Assembly: GCF_036195045.1 (NCBI RefSeq)
Contig: NZ_CP108100.1
Span: 3,348,001 to 3,412,000 of the forward strand
Origin: Streptomyces sp. NBC_00236
Lineage (GTDB): Bacteria; Actinomycetota; Actinomycetes; Streptomycetales; Streptomycetaceae
DNA length: 64,000 nucleotides
Reading direction: 5' to 3'
The position numbers and the translations under genes were made by a program. This document shows positions 16,218-24,391 of the stretch, in pieces. The notes under the pieces are model-generated. The model searched no databases and was not told the origin of the DNA. It worked only from the letters and a program-made list of their open reading frames with translations. Each line of letters opens with the position of its first letter. Position 1 is the first letter of the stretch.

Positions 16218-16763
16218 GTGAGCGAGAAGAAGAAAGTCAGTCTGCTGGAGGGCTTCAAGGCCTTCCTGACGCGCGGCAACGTGATCGATCTGGCGGTGGC
16301 CGTCGTCATCGGCGCCGCGTTCACGAACATCGTGAACGCCGTCGTCAAGGGCGTCATCAACCCGCTCGTCGGTGCGTTCGGCACCCAGGATCTGGAGAAC
16401 TACAGCTCCTGTCTCAAGGGCCCCTGTGTGACGGACCCGAAGACGGGCGAGGCGACCGAGGGCATCCGGATCCTGTGGGGCTCGGTGCTCAGCGCCACCC
16501 TCAGCTTCCTGATCACCGCTGCCGTCGTCTACTTCCTGATGGTGCTCCCGATGGCGAAGTACCTCGCCAAGCGGGCTGCCATGCAGGCGGCGAAGGAAGG
16601 CGTGCAGGAGACGATGGAGGTGAGCGAGCTGGAGGTCCTGAAGGAGATCCGCGACGCTCTGGTCGCGCAGCGCAGCGGCGGCAGCAGCGGCAGCGGCGGC
16701 AGCGGCAGCGGCTCAGTGGAGGGGAACCGCGGCGAGGAGCCGGGGCGGGGCGACCTGACGTAG
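16218..16763 (+). CDS. mscL: Large-conductance mechanosensitive channel
   Basis: A 181-residue MscL. GFKAFLTRGNVIDLAVAVVIGAAF (from residue 12) is the first helix with the gate-lining segment, a periplasmic loop contains SSCLKGPCVTDPKTGEA with two cysteines that may form a disulfide, the second helix is near residues 92-115, and ELEVLKEIRDAL is the conserved C-terminal bundle. A Gly/Ser-rich tail makes it longer than the 136-residue E. coli protein. The channel opens under membrane tension to release solutes at osmotic downshift. GTG start with an AAGGACGG site. Confidence 0.95.
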   Translation: MSEKKKVSLLEGFKAFLTRGNVIDLAVAVVIGAAFTNIVNAVVKGVINPLVGAFGTQDLENYSSCLKGPCVTDPKTGEATEGIRILWGSVLSATLSFLITAAVVYFLMVLPMAKYLAKRAAMQAAKEGVQETMEVSELEVLKEIRDALVAQRSGGSSGSGGSGSGSVEGNRGEEPGRGDLT

Positions 16764-16788
16764 CGCCGCGGGCCTAGCGGGGGCGGGC

Positions 16789-16998
16789 TCAGACGTGGTG
16801 GGGCGGCTTCTCGTCGAGGAAGCGGGCCAGGTCGGCGGCGCTGCCACCGGAGGGGGCCCGCTCACCCCACCCCCGGTCCGTATCGTCCGCGGACTGCTGG
16901 TCCAGCGGATCGTCGAAGATCAGTGCCGGCTTGGGCTTCGGCCGGTCCGGCTCGCTCGGCTTCGAATCGCGCGGTCCGGGGGCGGGGGCGGTACTCAT
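16789..16998 (-). CDS. Small conserved-looking hypothetical protein
   Basis: A 69-residue hydrophilic protein rich in Pro, Asp and Lys, with PDRPKPKPALIFDDPLDQQ in the middle and ADLARFLDEKPPHHV at the end. No membrane segment or catalytic motif. I take the ATG followed by STAPAPG; GGGAGG is very close to it, so a GTG 13 codons upstream (17037) remains possible. It is convergent with mscL and lies downstream of the redox operon on the same strand, but a gap and the lack of overlap argue against membership. Function unknown. Confidence 0.55.
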   Translation of the reverse strand: MSTAPAPGPRDSKPSEPDRPKPKPALIFDDPLDQQSADDTDRGWGERAPSGGSAADLARFLDEKPPHHV

Positions 16999-17091
16999 AC
17001 CTCCCAGGGTACGGCCGCCCTGCGGAGGCGGGGACACCCTGAGCCCGCCTCCGGGCGCGGGCGGGGTGCCCTGCCCGGAGCACCGGCCCGG

Positions 17092-17469
17092 TCAGCGGTC
17101 CTTGGGGTCGAGCCACCAGAGGCCGAGCGCGACGAGGAACGACAGGCAGAGGAATCCGGCCCCCCACCAGGCGGTGCCGGTGTTGCCCTCCATGTATTCG
17201 TCGACGATGACCGTGAGCCCCCAGAGCTGCCCGATGACGACGGTCATGGCCAGGGTCAGCCGTGCCGTGAGTTTCGAGGACCGCTCCGGTTCCTGGTCGG
17301 TGCCCGCCCCCGGGCCGGGCCCGGTGTGGCGGACGCGCGGGTCGCCGTAGCCGCTGGTGGACCGGATCTGCGGGTAGCGCTCGTGGACGGGCCGGTTGAG
17401 TTCGGGCCGTGCGCTGCCCGGGTGGTACTCCGGGTAGTGCGGGCCGGGAGGCTGCTGCGCGTCGCTCAT
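17092..17469 (-). CDS. Small membrane protein, last gene of the molybdo-oxidoreductase operon
   Basis: A 125-residue protein: a polar Pro-rich N-terminal half and two hydrophobic segments in the C-terminal half (LTLAMTVVIGQLWGLTVIV and GAGFLCLSFLVALGLWWL). Its ATG overlaps the Rieske stop (ATGA), so it is coupled to it and is probably an accessory or assembly subunit of the complex. I recognise no named family. Confidence 0.7.
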   Translation of the reverse strand: MSDAQQPPGPHYPEYHPGSARPELNRPVHERYPQIRSTSGYGDPRVRHTGPGPGAGTDQEPERSSKLTARLTLAMTVVIGQLWGLTVIVDEYMEGNTGTAWWGAGFLCLSFLVALGLWWLDPKDR

Positions 17470-18179
17470 GTCCGCCTGCCGGGGGTCTCGGGCCGGGTGG
17501 CTCCGGTACGGGAGCTGCCGGCGGCCTCCGGGGCTTCGGCGCCCCCGCGGACTCCGGGGCAGCCGATCCGGGAGGCGAGGTCCGGGCGGTCGTCGCCGAG
17601 CTGGCGGCACAGCCCCTTCTCGATGCTCTCGCCGGAGCGGGTGGTGCCGACGGCCCAGATGCTGCCGTCCGTCTGCTCGGTGAGGACGACCTTGGGCAGC
17701 CCGCGGGGCGGCGGGCCGGCGGTGACCTCGCCGGTGCGGGCATCGAAGACGCCCTCGTGACAGGGGCAGTACAGCTCGCCCTCGGAACCCCGGTCCTTCC
17801 GCCACAGCACGGCGCAGGCCAGGTGGGTGCAGATCGCCGAATAGCCGACGAGGGTGCCGTCATCGAGCCGGACGGCGACGGCCTTGTCCTCCTCCTCCGG
17901 GTAGCTGAAGGCGAGGGACTCCCCGGGCAGCAGCTGGGAGCTGATCCGTTTCGGTGCCGGTGCCTTGTCGTCCTCGGGGTCACCGTGGCGCGGGAGCATG
18001 CCGGCCGCGACGCCGAGTCCGCCGACCGCGAGGCCGCCGGAGACGGTGGCGACGATGCGGAGGTAGTCCCGGCGGGTGGTCAGGGAGTCGGCGGCGATCC
18101 GGTCGTGGAGGGCCTCGCGCGGGTCCCCGGAGGACGGCTGCCGCGGGTCCCCGGGGGGCGGCTGTTCGGTGACGGTCAT
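17466..18179 (-). CDS. Rieske [2Fe-2S] protein with Tat-type signal anchor
   Basis: A 237-residue protein. LTTRRDYLRI near residue 33 followed by a hydrophobic stretch is a twin-arginine signal anchor, so the folded cluster domain is outside the membrane. ICTHLACAVLW and YCPCHEGVFD supply C-x-H...C-x-x-H, the His/Cys ligands of a Rieske cluster; flanking Cys of CTHLAC and CPCH could also form the structural disulfide. The domain lacks a cytochrome partner next door. The ATG overlaps the polyferredoxin stop. It likely passes electrons between the quinone pool and the molybdo-enzyme (inference). Confidence 0.85.
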   Translation of the reverse strand: MTVTEQPPPGDPRQPSSGDPREALHDRIAADSLTTRRDYLRIVATVSGGLAVGGLGVAAGMLPRHGDPEDDKAPAPKRISSQLLPGESLAFSYPEEEDKAVAVRLDDGTLVGYSAICTHLACAVLWRKDRGSEGELYCPCHEGVFDARTGEVTAGPPPRGLPKVVLTEQTDGSIWAVGTTRSGESIEKGLCRQLGDDRPDLASRIGCPGVRGGAEAPEAAGSSRTGATRPETPGRRT

Positions 18180-18778
18180 CGGCGGACGTCCTTCCCGTTG
18201 ATCTCCACGACGGGCAGGCCGCCCGGCACCGGCCACTGGACCCGGTCGGCGGGCACGACCATGGCGACTCCGGTGCGGACCTCGGTCTCGCCGAAGACGA
18301 AGGTGTCGGCGACCTGGACGCCGGGGCGTTCGGCCTGGAGTTCCTCGACCGTTCCGTAGAAGAGCGCCCCGGTCGGGCAGACGGTGGCGCACATGGGGGC
18401 GAGACCGTAGGCGGTGCGGTCGTAGCAGAGGTTGCACTTCATCTGCAGCTTCGCCTGGAGGTCGATCTTCGGTACGCCGAAGGGGCAGGCGTTGACGCAG
18501 TTGGCGCAGCCGATGCAGCGGGTGGTGTCCGCCTGCTGCACCACCCCGTCCGCGGTCACCAGGATCGCGTCGGCGGGACAGACCTCGGCACAGGGGGCGA
18601 CAGGGTCCTCGCAGTGCATGCAGACCGTGGGAAGGGAGGCGACGGACTGGCCCTCGTCGGTGTAGTCGAGGTGGATCATCGACTTGCCGCGGTGGGAGTC
18701 GCATTCCCGGCAGGCGGAGACACAGGCCTGGCAGCCGATGCAGCGCCCCGGGTCGATAAAGATCGTTCTGCCCATCAT
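18176..18778 (-). CDS. Polyferredoxin electron-transfer subunit (four [4Fe-4S] sites)
   Basis: A 200-residue DmsB/NrfC/NarH-type subunit. CIGCQACVSAC near residue 13, CMHCEDPVAPCAEVCP, CIGCANCVNACP and CNLCYDRT...CATVCP give the four Cys groups for four cubanes. It would wire the molybdopterin subunit to the membrane anchor. Either of two adjacent ATG codons can start it; the downstream Rieske gene overlaps its stop, and the upstream catalytic gene ends eight bases before it. Confidence 0.88.
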   Translation of the reverse strand: MMGRTIFIDPGRCIGCQACVSACRECDSHRGKSMIHLDYTDEGQSVASLPTVCMHCEDPVAPCAEVCPADAILVTADGVVQQADTTRCIGCANCVNACPFGVPKIDLQAKLQMKCNLCYDRTAYGLAPMCATVCPTGALFYGTVEELQAERPGVQVADTFVFGETEVRTGVAMVVPADRVQWPVPGGLPVVEINGKDVRR

Positions 18779-18785
18779 GCGGGCA

Positions 18786-21110
18786 TCAGCTCCTCTCCGA
18801 GGTGCCACGGCCCTGCGGGGACGTGGGGGGCAGCGGGTCGGTGCGGGAGACCTGGGTCTCCGGGTAGGCGACGTGGCCCGGCGCGACCGGGGGCGCGGGT
18901 ACCTCGTCGATCTTCTCGGCGTGCTCGATGCGGCAGGCGCACACCTTGTACTCGGGGATCTTGGAGCGGGGGTCCAGGGCGTCGATGGTCAGCGCGTTGG
19001 CGGCGGTGGGGACCGGCCAGTGGTACGGGATGAAGACGGTGTCGGGGCGGATCGCCTCGGTGACCAGGGCGGGGAAGACCTCGCTGCCGCGCCGGGTGAC
19101 GACGCGGACCGGTTCGCCGTTGCGGAAGCCGTGGGAGGGGTGGACCTCGGCCCAGGGGCGTGGGGTCTGTTCGACGAGGGCGCCCAGGCGGCGGGTCTGA
19201 TTGCCGGAGAGGAAGTGCGCGACGGTACGGCCGGTGGTGAGGGACATGGGGTGGTCGTCGTCGTACGGGTCCATCGGCAGGTGCCATTCGACGACCTGCA
19301 TGTGGATCTTGCCGTCGGGGTGGTAGGTCCTGCCGTCCTCGAACAGCCGGGGGGTGCCGGGGTGATCGGTGGAGGGGCAGGGCCAGGCGATTCCGCCGGT
19401 CTCCTCCAGGCGTTCGTAGGTGATGCCGTAGTAGTCGTTGACGGTGCCGGCGGAGGCGGTCCGCAGTTCGTCGAAGACCTCGCGGGAGTCGGCGAAGGCG
19501 AACTTGTCGCCCGCGCCGAGACGCCTGGCGAGTTCGCACATCACCCAGGTGTCGGTCCGTACGCCGGGGGGCGGGTCCTGGGCCTTGTTGTGCTTGACCA
19601 CCCGGGCCTCGGCATTGGCCATCACGCCTTCGTCCTCGGCCCAGGTGGTGACGGGGAAGACCACATGCGCGTTGGCCGCTGTCTCGGAGAGGAAGAAGTC
19701 GAATTGAGCGTGGAACTCAGCTGTGTCGTATCCCTCCTTGACCACCTTGTAGTTGGGCAGGGAGACGAAGGGGTTGTTGCAGATGCCGATCAGGCCGCGG
19801 ATCTCGCGGCGCTGCATCTGCCAGACCATTTCCATCATCGAGGTGCCGGCGCGCGGGAGTTCGGACTCCTCGATGCCCCAGATCTCGCAGATCTGCCGGC
19901 GGTGCTCGTCGTTCATGATCGAGCGGCCGCCGGGCAGGAGGTCGGACTTCTGACCGTGCTCGCGGCCGCCCTGTCCGTTGCCCTGTCCGGTGATGGTGCC
20001 GTAGCCGGAGCCGGGCTTGCCGATGTGTCCGGTGGCGGTGCAGAGGTTGATCACGGTGAGGCAGTTCTCGACGCCCTGCGAGTGGTGCTCGATGCCGCGG
20101 GCGTGCCAGGCCATGGCCTTGGGCGCGCGGGCGAAGGTGCGGGCGACCTGGACGACCTGTTCGGCGGGGATTCCGCAGATCTCGGCGGCCCGGGACGGTG
20201 GGTACTCCGCGACCTTGGCCTTCACCTCCTCCCAGCCGGTGGCGTGGGCGGCGAGGTACGCCTCGTCGGTGAGGCCCTCCTCGATGATCACGTGGAGCAC
20301 GGAGTTGAAGAACGCCGCGTCGGTCCCGGGCTTGAGGGCGACATGGATGTCGGCGGTCCGCGCGATGGCCGTCTCGCGCGGGTCGATGACGATCAGGCTG
20401 GCGCCGCGGTCCCGGGCGCCCCACACGTACTGGGTCATCACGGGGAAGCACTCGCCGACGTTGGAGCCCGCGATGAGCAGGCAGTCGGTGAGCAGGATGT
20501 CGGAGAAGGGGTTGCCGGCCCGGTCGATGCCGAAGGCGAGCTTGTTGGCGCCCGCCGCGCTGACCATGCAGAGCCGGCCGTTGTAGTCGACGTGCCGGGT
20601 CTTGAGGGCGACCCGGGCGAACTTGCCGACCAGATAGGTCTTCTCGGAGAAGAGGCTCGCCCCGCCGAGCAGCCCGAAGGCGTCGTTGCCGTAGGTCTGC
20701 TGGATGCGCTTGATCTCGGCGACGGTGAAGTCGAGCGCCTCGTCCCAGGAGACCTCCCGGAACTCCTCGTCGCGGGAGCGGCGCATGAGCGGGGCGGTGA
20801 GCCGGTCGGGGTGGTTGACCTGCTGGTACGCGTTGATGCCCTTGGGGCACAGGCGCATCCGGTTGATGTCGTGGTTGCGGGGTTCGACGCCGAAGACCTT
20901 GCCGCCGCGGTCGACGCGCAGATACATCCCGCACTGCACTCCGCAGAAGCAGCAGTGAGTGGGGACGAGCGTCTCGCCGTTCTGGTCGGCGTGCCACTTG
21001 TCGGCGGGGATGCCGCCGGCGTCCCGGAAGGCGCGGGTGCCGGGCGGGGCGAGGGAGGGGTCGAGGGGGACGACCGCACGGGTGTCGGCTGCTCGCGGGT
21101 CCGCGGTCAC
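18786..21110 (-). CDS. Molybdopterin oxidoreductase, nitrate-reductase-type catalytic subunit
   Basis: A 774-residue protein of the DMSO-reductase superfamily. HCCFCGVQCGMYL (Cys53, Cys56, Cys60) and Cys88 in RLCPKG bind one [4Fe-4S]; AMAWHARGIEHHSQG and GQGNGQGGREHGQKSDLLPG resemble the cofactor-binding loops of NasC/NarB/NapA nitrate reductases more than formate dehydrogenases. No Tat signal, so the subunit is probably cytoplasmic. The actual substrate is not provable from sequence. The GTG start overlaps the anchor stop (GTGA); a reading starting 26 codons earlier was rejected. Second subunit of a five-gene operon. Confidence 0.85.
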   Translation of the reverse strand: MTADPRAADTRAVVPLDPSLAPPGTRAFRDAGGIPADKWHADQNGETLVPTHCCFCGVQCGMYLRVDRGGKVFGVEPRNHDINRMRLCPKGINAYQQVNHPDRLTAPLMRRSRDEEFREVSWDEALDFTVAEIKRIQQTYGNDAFGLLGGASLFSEKTYLVGKFARVALKTRHVDYNGRLCMVSAAGANKLAFGIDRAGNPFSDILLTDCLLIAGSNVGECFPVMTQYVWGARDRGASLIVIDPRETAIARTADIHVALKPGTDAAFFNSVLHVIIEEGLTDEAYLAAHATGWEEVKAKVAEYPPSRAAEICGIPAEQVVQVARTFARAPKAMAWHARGIEHHSQGVENCLTVINLCTATGHIGKPGSGYGTITGQGNGQGGREHGQKSDLLPGGRSIMNDEHRRQICEIWGIEESELPRAGTSMMEMVWQMQRREIRGLIGICNNPFVSLPNYKVVKEGYDTAEFHAQFDFFLSETAANAHVVFPVTTWAEDEGVMANAEARVVKHNKAQDPPPGVRTDTWVMCELARRLGAGDKFAFADSREVFDELRTASAGTVNDYYGITYERLEETGGIAWPCPSTDHPGTPRLFEDGRTYHPDGKIHMQVVEWHLPMDPYDDDHPMSLTTGRTVAHFLSGNQTRRLGALVEQTPRPWAEVHPSHGFRNGEPVRVVTRRGSEVFPALVTEAIRPDTVFIPYHWPVPTAANALTIDALDPRSKIPEYKVCACRIEHAEKIDEVPAPPVAPGHVAYPETQVSRTDPLPPTSPQGRGTSERS

Positions 21111-22261
21111 TTGAAGCCCTTCTTCACCTGGGAGAGATAGGCGCTGCCGCGCAGCACCCGCTTGCAGCGCGGGCAGTACTCGGCCCACTCGTCGAAGTCG
21201 AGGCTGAGGTCACGCATGGTGCCGCGGAGGTTCTCGACGTACGGGGTGGTGTCGATGGGTTCCTCGCAGCGGCGGCAGCTGAAGACCTCCTGGTCCTGCC
21301 GGCCGGTGTACTTGAACAGCTGCATGCCCACGGCGGCGGGGCGCTGGACGATGTGGAAGAACTTCCCGAACGGGATGTAGATGAGGGTGAAGACCACCGA
21401 GACCATGTGGAGGATCGCCAGGAACTCGTAGCCGCCGCCGTGCAGGAAGATCGACGAGAAGGTGAGGAGCAGGCCCGTCACGGAGATGACGATCAGCGCG
21501 ATCAGCGGCACGAGGTCGTAGCCGAACCGCTGGCCGGTGATGGCGCCGCGGTCCTTCATCCGGCGCCACAGGAAGTAGGAGGCGCCGGGAATGACGAGGA
21601 CGGCGGCGATGTCCAGGCCGTGGAACATCAGCCAGCCGAGGATGTCCAGGGAGTCGAAGCCGATGATCTTGAAGCCCCAGATACGCATCTCGTAACCGGG
21701 TCCGGATCCGGTGCCCGAGGTGAAGGTGAACCAGCCCCAGGTCAGCGGGAAGGTGATCAGGGACGCGAGGATGCACCCCCAGAAGATCAGCTGGTGGGCG
21801 GCCCAGCGGGCGTGGGAGCGGGCGCCGAGGAACTTCTGGAAGCCGAGGTAGGTGGCGATCATCTTCGGCAGGGCGGTGGGCGCCTTACGGAAGTTCTCGG
21901 CCGAGAAGAGGCTCCCCCAGCCCTTCTTGAACAGCCGTCGGGCGCCGGGTGCGGAGACCCAGACCGTGTAGCGGTAGGCGACGCCGAAGGCGAGGAAAAC
22001 CGTGGCCACGGCGTACGGCAGCAGCGCGGAGTCGAAGTTCTCCAGGAATCTGCTGCCCAGCACGATGGCCACGATCAGCAGGAGGGAGACGATCACACCG
22101 GCCGCTGTCGCGCGGGCGGTGACGGACCGGGGGACGGCGGCGCCGGAGCGGGCGGATCCGCCGGCGGGCGGCGGGTCGACGGCCGCGCCGGCGGAACCGG
22201 TGGGGTCACCGGGGGCGGGCTGCGCTGCTGCGGCAGAGGCTTCTGGTGGCTCGGTCACCAC
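21107..22261 (-). CDS. Membrane anchor subunit, NarI/cytochrome-b-like with C-terminal Cys pairs
   Basis: A 384-residue protein: low-complexity N-terminus (Ala/Pro/Gly), then about six hydrophobic segments from residue 54 on, with His residues in and near helices (AAHQLIFWGC, LMFHGLDIAA, AILHMVSVVF) that could ligate b-haem. The cytoplasmic tail carries CRRCEEPIDTT and YCPRCKRVL, two CxxC pairs that look like a zinc or iron-sulfur site. It would connect the molybdo-enzyme to quinone. First gene of the operon, 100 bases from pflA, with a hairpin in between. Confidence 0.78.
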   Translation of the reverse strand: MVTEPPEASAAAAQPAPGDPTGSAGAAVDPPPAGGSARSGAAVPRSVTARATAAGVIVSLLLIVAIVLGSRFLENFDSALLPYAVATVFLAFGVAYRYTVWVSAPGARRLFKKGWGSLFSAENFRKAPTALPKMIATYLGFQKFLGARSHARWAAHQLIFWGCILASLITFPLTWGWFTFTSGTGSGPGYEMRIWGFKIIGFDSLDILGWLMFHGLDIAAVLVIPGASYFLWRRMKDRGAITGQRFGYDLVPLIALIVISVTGLLLTFSSIFLHGGGYEFLAILHMVSVVFTLIYIPFGKFFHIVQRPAAVGMQLFKYTGRQDQEVFSCRRCEEPIDTTPYVENLRGTMRDLSLDFDEWAEYCPRCKRVLRGSAYLSQVKKGFK

Positions 22262-22325
22262 GTCAGCGTAGGACCGTATGGGGATATTAGTCCTGTTTTA
22301 TGTCCTTACGGGGTGAGCGCGTCGT

Positions 22326-22351
22326 GGCTCGTCGGTCTCCGGCGACGAGCC
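22326..22351 (-). terminator. Hairpin downstream of pflA
   Basis: GGCTCGTCG (22326-22334) and CGACGAGCC (22343-22351) pair perfectly around eight bases, just after the pflA stop and before the anchor-subunit start on the same strand. Confidence 0.6.
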
Positions 22352-22361
22352 GGACGATCAC

Positions 22362-23174
22362 TCACACGGCGTACAAGCCGTGCGAGGTGAAGATCTTGCG
22401 GGCGGCAGCGACCTGCCCGGGAGTGGGTGACGGGGTGCCGGAGAGGGTGAACGGTCTGCCCAGCGCCTGCCACTTCGCCTCGCCGAGCTTGTGGAAGGGG
22501 AGGACGTCGACGCGCGAGACGTTGCCGAGGGAGGCGGCGAAGGACGCGACACCGTCGACGTTGGCCGGGTCGTCGGTCAGTCCGGGGACCAGCACGAAGC
22601 GGACATGCACCTCCTTGCCGAGAGCGGCGAGGCGGTGGGCGAAGTCCAGGGTGGGCTCCAGCGGCCGGCCCGTGACCTCGCGGTAGGTGGCACGGTCCCA
22701 GGACTTGATGTCGAGCAGGACCAGATCGGCGTCGCGCAGCAGTGCGTCGGTGGCGCGCGCACCGAGGAAGCCGGAGGTGTCCAGTGCGGTGTGCAGCCCG
22801 AGCTCGTGCTTGTAGCGGTGCAGGAGCTCACCGGCGAAGACGGGCTGGAGCAGGGGTTCGCCGCCGCTGATGGTCGCTCCGCCGCCGGCCGCACGGATGA
22901 ACGTCGTGTACTTGGCCGCCTCGGCGACCATGTCGTCGGCCGAGGTCCGGGTGCCGCTGCGCATCCGCATGGTGTCGGGGTTGTGGCAGTAGAGGCAGGT
23001 CAGCGGGCAGCCGGCCAGGAAGGTGACGAAGCGGGTGCCGGGACCGTCGACACCCGTCGACAGGTCCCACGAGTGGACCGAGCCGGAGACCGCCCGCTGT
23101 GTGACCGCGCCCGCCGGAGTGGCGGGGGCGACCGGGGAGGCAGGAGTGTCGGTGAGGTCGAGGAGGACGGCCAT
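22362..23174 (-). CDS. pflA: Pyruvate formate-lyase activating enzyme (radical SAM)
   Basis: A 270-residue activase. GCPLTCLYCHNPDTM contains CxxxCxxC for the [4Fe-4S] that cleaves S-adenosylmethionine; ATISGGEPLLQP and DTSGF are the SAM-binding strands and LDIKSWDRATYREVTG is typical of PflA. It would install the glycyl radical on PflB. Residues 1-35 form a Pro/Ala-rich extension before SGSVHSWDLSTGVDGPG. The ATG with GAAGAAGG upstream is preferred to a start 24 codons earlier. No lesion is visible in this gene although its substrate gene pflB is broken next door. Confidence 0.93.
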   Translation of the reverse strand: MAVLLDLTDTPASPVAPATPAGAVTQRAVSGSVHSWDLSTGVDGPGTRFVTFLAGCPLTCLYCHNPDTMRMRSGTRTSADDMVAEAAKYTTFIRAAGGGATISGGEPLLQPVFAGELLHRYKHELGLHTALDTSGFLGARATDALLRDADLVLLDIKSWDRATYREVTGRPLEPTLDFAHRLAALGKEVHVRFVLVPGLTDDPANVDGVASFAASLGNVSRVDVLPFHKLGEAKWQALGRPFTLSGTPSPTPGQVAAARKIFTSHGLYAV

Positions 23175-23282
23175 GACGGGACCTTCTTCGCGGAGGGTCT
23201 GCGGCCGGCTGGGGCCGCCGAGGGGAGCGCGCGACGCCGGGGCCATTACGGGGGGTGGGCACCCGGCGCCGCGCGGTTCAGG

Positions 23283-23317
23283 GGCTCGGGGGCCGCCGCT
23301 TCGGCGGTCCCCGAGCC
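23283..23317 (-). terminator. Strong hairpin terminator after pflB
   Basis: A 16-bp stem (23283-23298 with 23302-23317; one G-U pair) with a three-base loop, beginning five bases past the old pflB stop. Confidence 0.75.
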
Positions 23318-23321
23318 GGGT

Positions 23322-24097
23322 TCAGAGTGAGCTGTGGAAGGTGCGGTTGATGACGTCGAGCTGCTGCTCGCGGGTCAGCCGCGTGAAGTTGACCGCGTAT
23401 CCGGAGAACCCGGACGGTCAGCTGCGGGTAGTTCTCCGGGTGCTCCATGGCGTCCTGGAGGGTGGCCCGGTCGAGGACGTTGACGTTCATGTGGAAGCCG
23501 TCGCTCGCCGTGAATCCGTCCAGCACACCGGCGAGGTTGCGGACGCGCTCCTGCGGGGTCCGGCCGAGCGCGTCGGGCGTGATGGTGTGGGTCAGCGAGA
23601 TGCCGTCCTCCGCGTCGTCGTACGGCAGCTTGGCGACCGAGAGGGCGGAGGCGATGTAACCGTGTTCGTCGCGCCCGTTCATCGGGTTGGCGCCGGGGGC
23701 GAACGGGGCGCCGGAACGGCGGCCGTCCGGGGTGTTGCCGGTCTTCTTGCCGTAGACCACGTTGGAGGTGATCGTCAGGACCGACTGGGTGTGCACGGCG
23801 TCGCGGTAGGTGGGGTGCTTGCGGATCTTCTCCATGAAGTCGCGGACGATGCCTCGCGCCAGGGCGTCGGCCCGTTCGTCGTTGTTCCCGTACGCCGGGT
23901 GGTCGCCCTCGATCTCGTAGTCCGTCGCCAGGCCGGTCTCGTCGCGGATCACCTTCACCCGGGCGTACTTGACGGCGGAGAGCGAGTCGGCGGCGACCGA
24001 GAGACCGGCGATGCTCGATCGCGTCGCGCCACAGTCCGCCCCTGAAGCCGTCCCAGGCTCCGCTGTCCGTGGTCGCCTCTGCCGCAGTCGCCGTCAT
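23322..24097 (-). pseudogene. pflB: Pyruvate formate-lyase, internally deleted and frameshifted
   Basis: Only the two ends of a roughly 750-residue PflB remain. The first 26 codons (ATG with GGAAGG upstream) read [15 protein letters not shown], then GLWRDAI as expected. At about 24012-24018 the sequence jumps, out of frame, to [20 protein letters not shown], which belongs near residue 530 of the full enzyme. Some 500 residues, including the catalytic Cys-Cys pair, are missing. The C-terminal part continues to [11 protein letters not shown], where one extra base (A on the plus strand at 23407/23408) shifts the frame. Without it the text would read [19 protein letters not shown], the glycyl-radical loop, and end at FHSSL. 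Two independent lesions argue for decay rather than a single sequencing slip. Confidence 0.88.
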
Positions 24098-24262
24098 GGC
24101 CCGCACCTTCCGCTGTCGTCCGCGCGTCTTCTTCGCCGCTGCGTCCATTGCACTCCCGATCAGCACGTCCGGCGGCCCGCATTGGTCCTCAGCGAAGTGT
24201 CGTTGGTCCCGTCGGCAGCCGGCAGGCGGCACGCGTACACCGTCCGAGCTGGGACTTCTTCC

Positions 24263-24275
24263 GGGACTTTGGACC
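24263..24275. promoter_or_regulatory. Possible DosR/DevR-like hypoxia box
   Basis: GGGACTTTGGACC resembles the left half of the DosR consensus (GGGACT-WW-AGTCCC), but the right half fits poorly. It is ten bases from the Rex-type operator and upstream of pflB. Tentative. Confidence 0.25.
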
Positions 24276-24284
24276 ATCGTTCGC

Positions 24285-24302
24285 TTGTGAATGCATTCAC
24301 AA
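24285..24302. promoter_or_regulatory. Rex-type redox operator upstream of pflB
   Basis: TTGTGAATGCATTCACAA is a perfect 18-base palindrome and fits the Rex operator TTGTGAA-N4-TTCACAA of Streptomyces (NADH/NAD+-sensing repressor). It also contains TGTGA-N6-TCACA, the Crp consensus, so a Crp/Fnr protein cannot be excluded. It is 188 bases before the pflB start and 90 before the divergent P1-peptidase start. Confidence 0.72.
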
Positions 24303-24391
24303 ATATTTCGGTCCGTCCTGCTTCCCCTCACCGTCCGGCGGGTACGTTCACGATGCGCGCCCCCGAGAAGAGTCACCCCGAGGAGCACCGG

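Noticed and set aside
17470..17805. Longer N-terminus for the small membrane protein of the redox operon
   Set aside because: It would run antisense to nothing new but inside the Rieske gene on the same strand in another frame; the ATGA junction is the natural start.
24285..24302. Crp site instead of Rex site
   Set aside because: TGTGA-N6-TCACA fits Crp as well, but the outer TTG/CAA, the anaerobic target and the Streptomyces context favour Rex; left as an alternative in the feature.
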